From the NCBI GenBank assembly GCA_050304135.1, contig JBNLDC010000034.1:1-64000 (forward strand): a DNA stretch of 64,000 bases, written 5' to 3'. The notes under the pieces are model-generated. The model saw nothing but the letters and a program-made list of their open reading frames with translations. It searched no databases and was not told the DNA's origin. Positions within the stretch are counted from its first letter, which is position 1. Each line of letters starts with the position of its first letter. This DNA is from JAFGNB01 sp050304135. GTDB taxonomy: Bacteria > Fibrobacterota > Chitinivibrionia > Chitinivibrionales > Chitinispirillaceae. Below, piece by piece: positions 1 through 6,921 of this stretch. The position numbers were made by a program, and so were the translations under genes.

Positions 1-12
1 GTAAGATCCCAT
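1..12 (-). CDS. 5' end of an unidentified minus-strand gene
   Basis: Only the first four codons (Met-Gly-Ser-Tyr) lie in the window. The ATG, read on the minus strand from position 12, is preceded by a perfect Shine-Dalgarno AAAGGAGGT at 27..19 with a 6-nt spacer, which is why a gene start is called here. Nothing can be said about the product. Confidence 0.4.
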
Positions 13-16
13 AACG

Positions 17-62
17 GTACCTCCTTTGGTTATTTGTGAGTTTTTCCCACTAAAGGAGGTAC
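17..62. repeat. 11-bp inverted repeat with two outward-facing Shine-Dalgarno sites
   Basis: Positions 17-27 and 52-62 are perfect complements. Each arm carries AAAGGAGGT reading outwards. The left arm serves the minus-strand start at 12. The right arm precedes an ATG at 66 that is stopped after two codons (ATG GCA TGA) and a second ATG at 71 that is stopped by TAG at 80-82. The 24-nt centre can form a small inner hairpin (36-40 with 46-50). Pairing would sequester both ribosome sites. Confidence 0.5.
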
Positions 63-102
63 TTTATGGCATGAATAAATAGCAAAGCTGTTTTAACTAC
101 CG

Positions 103-119
103 CCCGGCCATAGGCCGGG
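103..119. other. short GC-rich hairpin
   Basis: A perfect 7-bp stem (103-109 with 113-119) with an ATA loop stands out in AT-rich surroundings, 11 bases before the ATG at 131. There is no T-tract, so it is not a standard terminator. It could be a cut-down repeat element or a structure in the leader. Confidence 0.4.
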
Positions 120-130
120 GAACTATTTAT

Positions 131-1468
131 ATGTTAGAAAAAGATATTGGAGCGGATACAATTGTAAATAATATGACCAAAGATTTGTTTTTACATGGGC
201 AGAGTAAAAAAATTGAAATTGATTCAAATTATCAACTGTCTTATGCAGTTGATTTTTTTAAAATGGAAAATGATAGTAATAAAAATAAAGTGTATTTATC
301 AAGGATAGATAATGTTACTACTATCGTTACTGATACTTCAACATTTGAAGATTTAGTAATAGCGGCGAAATATATTGTTAAAGGAGATAAACCTGCAGCG
401 ATATTTTATTTCAATGTTAGTTCAAAAAAAATATTGGCCCCAAAAGCTAAGGGGGGTAAGTTAAATATTTATCCGAATGGGAGATCTTTCGGAGAAATTG
501 ATGTTGAAATGGATAATCGGAAATGGTTGCCTGAAGAATACAGAGAAAATGGAATGTACAAACTTTTATTATCATGTAATCAAATAAAATTGTTTGGTAC
601 AAAAGATTGTTTAAAAGGGGAATTGCTGTGGCCAACATCAGATGGAGTAAGGTCAAAAATGGAAGTGAGTATGATTGGGCTACATTTAATGCTACTGTAT
701 TAAGTAGGCCTGCTTTTTTTTGTAACTTATAGGTATAGCCCTAGTGATATTGATTTTTCTGTGGTCTATGAAGACAAAGATGAACGGCGGAGAAGAAAAA
801 AAGAACAATTTATTGTTAAACTAGTAAGTGACTTTGAAATGCGTTATAACAACGCGTTTGAAAGAGTTAATCTATTATGTGATTGCTACACAGGTCAAGA
901 TAAAGTGGAGTGTTCGCAAGAAGCAGAAAATTTAACCAAAGCTTTTTTCCAAGTTTGGACTGAGAATGCGTGTAATGAACAGTCGTTTGGTTATTTGAAA
1001 GGTGCGCCGTTTAAAGACGATCCTTCACGAACAAGAAAATCAATGAATTGTTACAATGATGATATTCACAGCGGATGGTATTGTTATCATTGGGCATATC
1101 TTGTTCATAGTAAATTATTTGGAAAGTATAAATATTTTAATGTTCAAAGAAGTGGTTACATGCAAGATGATGGAAATCGATTGCTACATAATTGGGTTAC
1201 TATTTTCACTTGTAATCCGTCCACTGAACGGTCGACTAGTGGTGCCCTCCATCTTGATCCATGGATTATTAATGCTGTTGGCATCCTGAATAATGAGGAA
1301 CATACAGAGAGGCTGGGTGCTTTGATAATTGGTGGACAAAATCCACCACCACTTGAGAGAAATCTTATCTGCACTGATCTTGTAGATAAAACTGATTTGC
1401 GTGGAACTTATATTGATGAGTATGGTAAAAAAATATTAAAAGAAAAAAAGGACATGTTCCGATGGTAA
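131..1468 (+). pseudogene. decayed AT-rich gene, possible Cys-His-Asp toxin or effector
   Basis: Two segments in the same frame (131-703 and about 704-1468) seem to be one gene of about 445 codons. The bridge reads best in the -1 frame from about 610 to 714. Entry is at the run TTTAAAA (610-616) and return to the original frame needs one base skipped in the T8 run (714-721). Upstream, the frame is also open back to a TAG at 80-82 after an ATG at 71. The C-terminal half has GWYCYHWA, then HNWVTI, then LDPW. That order of Cys, His and Asp is what papain-like or transglutaminase-like catalytic cores show. No signal peptide is seen. Base composition differs strongly from the rest of the window, so it was probably acquired. 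Sequencing errors in homopolymers could mimic the lesions. The family is not recognised; the toxin idea is inference. Confidence 0.45.
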
Positions 1469-1899
1469 AGAATAAGTGCATTTTATTTTTAGTGTTTCTA
1501 TGCTTAAAATGTAATAGTGAGAAAAATGAAATAAAATATGAAACATTTTATAAAAAAAAAGTTGTTGTAAATCAATATGTACCGATTAAGTCAATTGTAA
1601 AAAACATAAAAAAAGATATGTCTTTAGGGGAATATGCAAAGATAATGGCTGATTTTGGTATTAAAGAAAGTTACCATGGTTATAGCAGTGTTGAAATGAA
1701 AGTAAAAAATCAAGAAAAGAAAATATTTCATACAGAGTATTACGATTTCATAATTGGCAAAGATACAACAATAAAAACTGAATTTATTAAAGAAGTAGAG
1801 GAAGGTTATGATAAATATCGTTTAAATCATTTTTGTATTCTACCAAGAAAAGCTAAAGAATTTGAAGCAGTAGATTCTGTAAAAGAATGCCTTTTTTAA
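1462..1899 (+). CDS. small exported AT-rich protein, possible immunity protein
   Basis: This 145-residue Lys- and Glu-rich protein begins with a short hydrophobic segment (KCILFLVFLCLKC) that resembles a lipoprotein signal with Cys at about residue 17, though the lipobox is not canonical. Its ATG overlaps the stop of the preceding gene by 7 bases (ATGGTAA), so the two are translationally coupled and probably arrived together. The coding region ends exactly where the insertion-sequence end begins (1900), so the natural C-terminus may be lost. A cell-envelope immunity partner for the upstream putative effector is possible, by arrangement only. No family recognised. Confidence 0.5.
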   Translation: MVKNKCILFLVFLCLKCNSEKNEIKYETFYKKKVVVNQYVPIKSIVKNIKKDMSLGEYAKIMADFGIKESYHGYSSVEMKVKNQEKKIFHTEYYDFIIGKDTTIKTEFIKEVEEGYDKYRLNHFCILPRKAKEFEAVDSVKECLF

Positions 1900-2098
1900 G
1901 GACCCTGTAAGATTTTTTGTGTAAGAGGTTTCTGAGTCATTTTTACCGTGGTATTCTTCTCTCAAAAATAATTGACATCTGGTTTATTGCTGATCCCCAG
2001 TTCTGAAGTTGCATAGTCCACTTCTTCATAATGTTTTTCAGGGCCATGTAAAGTAATTTACTACCGGCATCATCATTTGGGAAAGAACTGCGGTTTTA
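1900..2098 (-). mobile_element. IS256-family element, 3' remnant with terminal repeat
   Basis: On the minus strand, 2095 down to 1943 encodes about 50 residues including FPNDDAGSKLLYMALKNI, KKWTM, NWGSAIN and IFERR. This is the typical C-terminus of IS256-type (mutator, DDE) transposases, followed by a stop at 1943-1945. The last 40 bases, starting GGACCCTGTAAG at 1900, look like the element's terminal inverted repeat. Everything upstream in the transposase is missing (a stop lies at 2096-2098), so the copy is dead. Its end abuts the stop codon of the AT-rich gene at 1899. Confidence 0.75.
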
Positions 2099-2104
2099 GT
2101 GAAC

Positions 2105-2360
2105 TCACCGCACCACCGCTTCCCTCAAACCCCGCCCGCCATTCTCTCTCACATACATCCCGACTGCCCGGTTACCCGCACCCCGCACCTCGCACCCCAA
2201 TTTCCGGCTCCGCTCCCGCATACCTGCCGTTAAGAAGAAAATGCCTTCCCCGGGAACCGGTGGGTACGTGAAAAAGGGCAGGGGCCGCGACGACCTGATT
2301 CGAACTGTCGCCATTGACGGTAACGGAGAGCTTGACGGAAAGATCGATGTCCGGCAATCA
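2105..2360 (-). pseudogene. C-terminal fragment of a secreted metalloprotease-like gene
   Basis: The minus strand encodes PDIDLSVKLSVTVNGDSSNQ near 2350 and, in a shifted frame, YVRENGGRGLREAVVR just before a stop at 2105. Both match the C-terminus of the intact neighbour that ends at 3409. At DNA level, about 2280-2356 and 2103-2150 are nearly identical to the neighbour, while the middle has diverged and frameshifted. Upstream of 2360 the match stops and the toxin-antitoxin genes take over, so this is a gene tail left by duplication or rearrangement. Confidence 0.7.
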
Positions 2361-2378
2361 AACAGCTGCAACATGCAG

Positions 2379-2708
2379 CTAATCCCGTTTTTTCGCAAGC
2401 AACTCAAGGCCTCCATGCTCCACCAGCTGGAAGAGACGGTTTACCGGCGGGGTGGGGCGGGAAACGCCGCGTTCCCATTTCTGGAGTGTCGACAGGCGAA
2501 TATTACACACCCGTGCAAAGACCGCCTGGCTCATTCCCAAACTACGGGTTCGTAAATTTGTAATCGCTGTGGCGGTATACTCCTTGGGATTTTCATATCG
2601 CAGTGAATCGAATTCGCGGAGAGTCTGTTTATTGTCGATTACTTTCCCGATACCAACAAGGGTTTCTCGAATTGAGTTCATGGGGCTGTTATTGCTTTTT
2701 GTCTTCAT
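2379..2708 (-). CDS. XRE-type antitoxin of a type II toxin-antitoxin pair
   Basis: A 109-residue DNA-binding protein. The C-terminal half is a Cro/CI helix-turn-helix: LGMSQAVFARVCNI, then LSTLQKWERGVSRPTPP. The architecture, with helix-turn-helix at the C-terminus and toxin gene upstream, fits HigA/NadS-like antitoxins. The start is placed at 2708 because GAGG (2719..2716) lies 7 nt upstream; an ATG at 2714 sits too close to it. The gene overlaps the toxin's 3' end by 20 bases, so translation is coupled. It is expected to neutralise the toxin and repress the common promoter at the palindrome 3111-3129. Confidence 0.8.
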   Translation of the reverse strand: MKTKSNNSPMNSIRETLVGIGKVIDNKQTLREFDSLRYENPKEYTATAITNLRTRSLGMSQAVFARVCNIRLSTLQKWERGVSRPTPPVNRLFQLVEHGGLELLAKKRD

Positions 2709-3072
2709 ATTCATACCTCACTAATTCCTTGAGATGTACTAATTGTTGAAAATCTTTGTCGGTTAACCTGTCGAGATCTTTTGAGAGAAGAATGAATCCT
2801 TTCATCTCATTGGGAGAGATAGTTGCTTTTTCATTCTTGGCATAAAGGTGCAGGAATATTATCGTTGATTTTATTTTGTAATACACTATCGCTCGATATG
2901 AGCCGCGTTTTCCTTTGAACGGTGAGCCGATACGTGCTTTAAAAAGTTTGTGACCTAATCCTCCCTTACCTGTATACATCAGTTCTCTGATTACGTTGTC
3001 CAGAACGGAGTTGTCGATTTTTTCCTTAAGAAAAAATCTTTCAAAAGCTTTGGTTTTAAAGATTGTGGGCAT
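2689..3072 (-). CDS. RelE/HigB-like toxin
   Basis: This 127-residue basic protein has the RelE/ParE-superfamily fold signature seen in HigB/COG4737 toxins: KGGLGHKLFKARIG, then KRGSYRAIVYYK, then IFLHLYAKNEK. Such toxins cleave mRNA on the ribosome. It lies upstream of its antitoxin, the usual HigBA order. The start at 3072 is preferred over the ATG at 3078 because AGGGAA is then about 6 nt away. It sits in a block flanked by two copies of the metalloprotease gene tail. Substrate and activity are untested. Confidence 0.8.
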   Translation of the reverse strand: MPTIFKTKAFERFFLKEKIDNSVLDNVIRELMYTGKGGLGHKLFKARIGSPFKGKRGSYRAIVYYKIKSTIIFLHLYAKNEKATISPNEMKGFILLSKDLDRLTDKDFQQLVHLKELVRYEYEDKKQ

Positions 3073-3110
3073 CAACATTTCCCTGTAATTGTTAGATTAC
3101 ATAGTTAAAA

Positions 3111-3129
3111 TATAGCATATTATGCTATA
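3111..3129. promoter_or_regulatory. perfect 9-bp palindrome, likely operator of the toxin-antitoxin operon
   Basis: TATAGCATA at 3111-3119 and its exact complement at 3121-3129 flank a single central base. It lies 39-57 bases upstream of the toxin start, in the AT-rich zone where the promoter must be. Autorepression by the antitoxin or by the toxin-antitoxin complex at such palindromes is the rule in type II systems. Confidence 0.55.
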
Positions 3130-3408
3130 GTTTGGAAGGAAATAATGTTTCCCTCACAATGCAATAGTCATCCGTGTCTAAATGAATGAAAAATCAGCAC
3201 TATAGGCGGTACAATCAGACGAGAAACGGATACGTTTTAAAACATTCAGATATTCAGATAGCGGGAGCAACAGTGGGGAATAAACGATAGCTCGAGCGCG
3301 AAGGAAATTGGGACTGCGAGATACGGTGAGCTGAAGAAACGGTGCAAAAATGAAAAACCTTACGCGATTATTTTCAAATAATAGTGCCTCAACGAACCAC
3401 CATCCAAC
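3130..3408. other. spacer without a recognisable gene
   Basis: About 280 bases between the toxin promoter and the metalloprotease 3' end. I see no open frame with a ribosome site, no tRNA-like fold and no terminator with a T-tract. The end of this stretch, from about 3405, is where similarity to 2103 onward begins. Confidence 0.4.
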
Positions 3409-5167
3409 TCACCGCACCAACGCTTCCCTCAAACCCCGCCCGCCATTCTCCCTAACATATATCCCCGCTGCCTGTGCCTTCATTGCAGCAGATTTTCCGG
3501 AGGCTGACAGCACTGCAGCCTTTCCCGCAACTCTTCCATTCAGAAGAAACCGTTTTCCCCGTGCATTCCCGAAGTGAAGAACGGGAGAGGATGGGGCCGC
3601 GACGACCTGATTCGAACTGTCGCCATTGACGGTAACGAAGAGCCTGACGGAAAGATCGATGTCCGGCAGCCCGCTGGTCACGACGACTACCGCTTCCTCC
3701 CATCGGTTCCAGCTGTCGAGTTTGAGGGTAAAGGTATCGGACGCGGTTTTTTCAAACAGTGCTGTAGAGTCGGCAACTGCATCATCTGAGGAGCGCAGGA
3801 TTGCCCTGATTGCGCATGCCCCGGAATCGGTGCTGTTGGTTGCGGCGGATATCCGCAGCGTGCTGTCGGCACCATCGTTGTTGGTAAAGGAGAGTATCTG
3901 ACAGCTCCTCGGTTTAACGGTACGTGAAATCACCGCAATACCGTTGGCATTGCCCTGCACGTAACTCCACTCGGGCAGCATCCGCGCATCCGGAAGGAAG
4001 CCTGACGTCCCGGTTGAGCGACCTCCGGTATAAAACGAGGCGGTATGGAAAGCGCTGAGCAGGTCGACCCATGAACAATCCCTGTTTTCCGCCGCACTGA
4101 TGAGCGCTTCGTTGAATGGTACCGGTGCCGTCATATTGGCTAAAAAAACTGTTTTGAAAAAATCGATGCCGTCGGTTTCGTCCGGGGCCGTTACGTAAAG
4201 GTAGAGGCAGATGAGCACGTTGGAGTAGATGGCATTCCCCGTGGTACCGCTCAATACCGTAAAGCGCGACGGATTGGAGAAGTAGTCGCCGCTGTACTGG
4301 GTGTAATCATTGACATCGGGGAAGCAGAGTTCCTCCATCATGACGGCGGTTCCCTCGATCCACGAGAGAGGAAAGTCGTCGAGATAGCGGTCGTCGACCA
4401 CTTCGTGGGACATGCGGTACTGGATCGCATGGAAAAATTCATGGGCGCAGGTGATGCGGACCGCTTTTTCCGGGTGTGTTTCATAATCGATGACGGAGTC
4501 GATATCCCACCCGCTCCATTCGTTGCGGATGGTTACAAGGCTCCTGAAGCCCACATCTTCGTCTTCGGCAGGTCCGAGCGGGTAGGTCATACCGTTTGAA
4601 CGGATCCCCTGTTCCTACCAGTACCTTGTAGGCGGAAGAGTTGCGGTCGCCGGAGGAGTAGGGATGCGGTTCCGGGAATCCGAACCGTTCAATCTCCATG
4701 TTCCAGGTACTGTCGAGAGCACGTGCGACCTCGTCGATATAGTCGGGTATACCGCTTGATCCGCTCGTGAGCTGCCACCAGTCATCCTCTTCACCCTGCA
4801 GCGTGTCAAGCGTGTCAACGCCGTCTTCGCCGCTGGTGGTGTAGTAGATCTCAATACCGAAAACGGGAGATTGGTACATAAGGTAATCGACGGGAATTTC
4901 GAGCGCCTCGAGATACACTTTTCTGAAACCTGCGGAAAGCTCGTTCCAGCGGGTGGCGATGGTCCGGAGATCGGCGGTGGTGGGAGCTGCGGGGGCGGCA
5001 CTTCGTTTCGAGAGCAGGCTTTCATGTTCCGGTTCCAGACGGTGCATGCACCACGGGAGGATGCGGGATTCCAGGGCCTGCAGCGATGGTGCTGCCGCTC
5101 CCTGCATGGCTGCGAGTAGCAGGAGGAGTACTGCAGGTATGACTGGAGCAAGCCGTTTTTCCACCAT
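3409..5167 (-). pseudogene. secreted zinc metalloprotease, frameshifted
   Basis: The two parts, 5167 to about 4606 and about 4606 to 3409, read as one protein of about 585 residues if one base is removed from the C4 run at 4606-4609 (G4 on the coding strand). The N-terminus has a signal peptide (VLLLLLAAMQGAAA). The zinc site is CAHEFFHAIQ in the second part, with a Glu-rich helix after it. Residues such as EIYYTTSGEDGVD and GIPDYIDEVARALDSTW resemble the MXAN_6640-type putative metalloproteases. The C-terminus (FLLNGRVAG, YVRENGGRGLREALVR) is shared with the fragment at 2105. One homopolymer indel could be a sequencing error, in which case the gene is intact. Target unknown. Confidence 0.7.
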
Positions 5168-5289
5168 CTGTCCACAGCTCTCTATTGCTGAATACGTGAG
5201 GTGACTCGTGAAAAAATAGTAAAAAGCGGGATGGTAAATGTAGTTGAACTGCTCCGGGTCGGTATCGGGGTCGGGGGCGGTTCAGAATC

Positions 5290-5427
5290 CAGAATCCAGA
5301 ATTAAGTATTCAGGAGAAAAGGTATAAAGAAGCATATTTTAACAAAAAACAATTTCATACACTTTTTAAAGTGTACCATTTTGATTTCTGTATGTGCCTT
5401 ATTCTGAATTCTTACTTCTGGCTTCTG
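5290..5427. repeat. imperfect 24-bp inverted repeat in a 400-bp gene-free gap
   Basis: 5290-5313 and 5404-5427 are complementary at 21 of 24 positions around a 90-bp AT-rich centre. The arms are built from repeats of CAGAATC and CTGAATT. It lies between the divergent metalloprotease and CE6 genes (gap 5168-5568), where no gene is visible. It could be a small non-autonomous element or protein-binding site. Confidence 0.4.
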
Positions 5428-5568
5428 AATACCTTCGTAGTTACGAAAAAATGTACACATTCTGTATACGTTAAATGGGATTTCTTATGTTATATTCCAT
5501 GCCTGATTTCCCTGTATATCTATATTATACCATAGGTATCAAAGATCCAACCATCGTGAGGAGTTACA

Positions 5569-6717
5569 ATGAAGGTAATTAGTACTGCTGTCGTATGTGG
5601 TGTAACACTTTTACTGTTTGCTGGTCGCATCGTTGCTGAACCCGACCCGAATTTTCACTGCTACCTGCTCTTCGGGCAGTCGAATATGGCGGGGGGCGGT
5701 GCCGGAAATAACGACGGAGAAGGCACCAAAGGTGTTGGTGATTATTGTGATACCAATTCACGGGTAAAAGTTCTCGCCTGGGGCGATTGTGATGCGACAC
5801 CATATCCCTGCCCGGATAAAAAGCTTAAACGAACACATGACCAGTGGTATAAGGCATTTCCTCCGTACCATAACTGCCACGAAGGGATCGGGCCCGCCAA
5901 CGGTTTCGGAAGAACGCTGCTTGATTCGATCAGCGAAGATATCACCATCGGTTTCATTCCCTGTGCGCTATCGGGCGAAAAAATTGAAGTATTTCAGAAA
6001 GGGGTGAATTACCCGATCGATTCATGGACCCAGCCGACAATAGGTAATGGTCAGAAACTTACGAGCGGCGGGTATGAATGGATGCTCAAACGCTGCAAAA
6101 TCGCTCAGGAAAAAGGAGTGATCAAGGGGATCCTGCTGCACCAGGGTGAAGCCAATCTCGGTCAGCAGGACTGGCCGCAAAAAGTAAAGGGAATTATTGA
6201 TAATCTCAAGAAGGATCTCGGACTCTGGGACAGTATACCTTTTATTGCAGGTGAATTACGACGGGATACACAGAATTCGCATAACCCAATTGTAAACAAA
6301 CTGCCCGGGATGATCCCCAATTGCGGTGTTGCCTCATCGGAGGGGGTTGAAGCCCGGATCTCCCGGAAAGACGGACAGTTCGACCAGTATCACTTCAGTA
6401 CCGGTGGATACAAATTATTCGGCTACCGGTATGCGGTGCAATTTTTAAAATTCGCCGATCAGGAGTATGTGCCGCGCATAGGCACGGTTGCAACGCACCA
6501 TCAGAATGTTGCTTCGGTGGTGAAGATGACTACCGCGCTCTGGGAAAAAGGGGCGGTAATATACACGCTCGACGGCAAGGTGGTTGCAACGGTAAAAAAT
6601 GCGGCGGACAGATCTGCTTTACGCAAAATGGTAAATGGAAAAGTATACCTCGTAACTGCCGGAAGCAGGAATCGGAGTAATGCGCAGGTGGTTCCCTTCG
6701 TGAAGAACGGAAACTGA
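5569..6717 (+). CDS. secreted carbohydrate acetylesterase, CE6 type
   Basis: A 382-residue secreted esterase expected to remove acetyl groups from xylan or similar glycans. The signal peptide is residues 1-23 (VVCGVTLLLFAGRIVA). The SGNH/SASA block I is LLFGQSNMAGGG with nucleophile Ser38. The closing block is FDQYHFSTGGY with Asp and His near residues 271-274. The order and length match CE6 enzymes such as those of Fibrobacter. The last 70 residues (YTLDGKVVATVKN, GKVYLVTAG) resemble a shortened surface-sorting or beta-sandwich module. A GAGGAG ribosome site precedes the ATG. Its neighbour is a CE15 esterase on the same strand, which supports hemicellulose debranching. Substrate not provable from sequence. 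Confidence 0.8.
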   Translation: MKVISTAVVCGVTLLLFAGRIVAEPDPNFHCYLLFGQSNMAGGGAGNNDGEGTKGVGDYCDTNSRVKVLAWGDCDATPYPCPDKKLKRTHDQWYKAFPPYHNCHEGIGPANGFGRTLLDSISEDITIGFIPCALSGEKIEVFQKGVNYPIDSWTQPTIGNGQKLTSGGYEWMLKRCKIAQEKGVIKGILLHQGEANLGQQDWPQKVKGIIDNLKKDLGLWDSIPFIAGELRRDTQNSHNPIVNKLPGMIPNCGVASSEGVEARISRKDGQFDQYHFSTGGYKLFGYRYAVQFLKFADQEYVPRIGTVATHHQNVASVVKMTTALWEKGAVIYTLDGKVVATVKNAADRSALRKMVNGKVYLVTAGSRNRSNAQVVPFVKNGN

Positions 6718-6921
6718 AAAACCACTTGAGATTACGCTGCAATCCGGGATACTGGTTTCAGGGTCCGGAGCTGATGGCGACTGCCCGGGTCGTCGTGTTG
6801 GTATCACCGCACATGGTGCATTGTTCAACACTGTCTTGATATAACGGACCGGAGAAGTAACTCCGGTTTCCTGCATTGTAAGCCTGCATGTTGATGTACT
6901 ACTGATAAGGGGGAGGTTGTT

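Noticed and set aside
610..616. TTTAAAA as a programmed -1 frameshift site
   Set aside because: Phase is right, but a second change in the opposite direction is needed at 714-721 and no stimulatory structure is evident, so decay or sequencing error is simpler. Kept only as a note.
3350..3577. Plus-strand frame starting at 3350 over the protease tail
   Set aside because: It reads across the 3' end of the metalloprotease and the repeat; no ribosome site and a proline-rich antisense composition.
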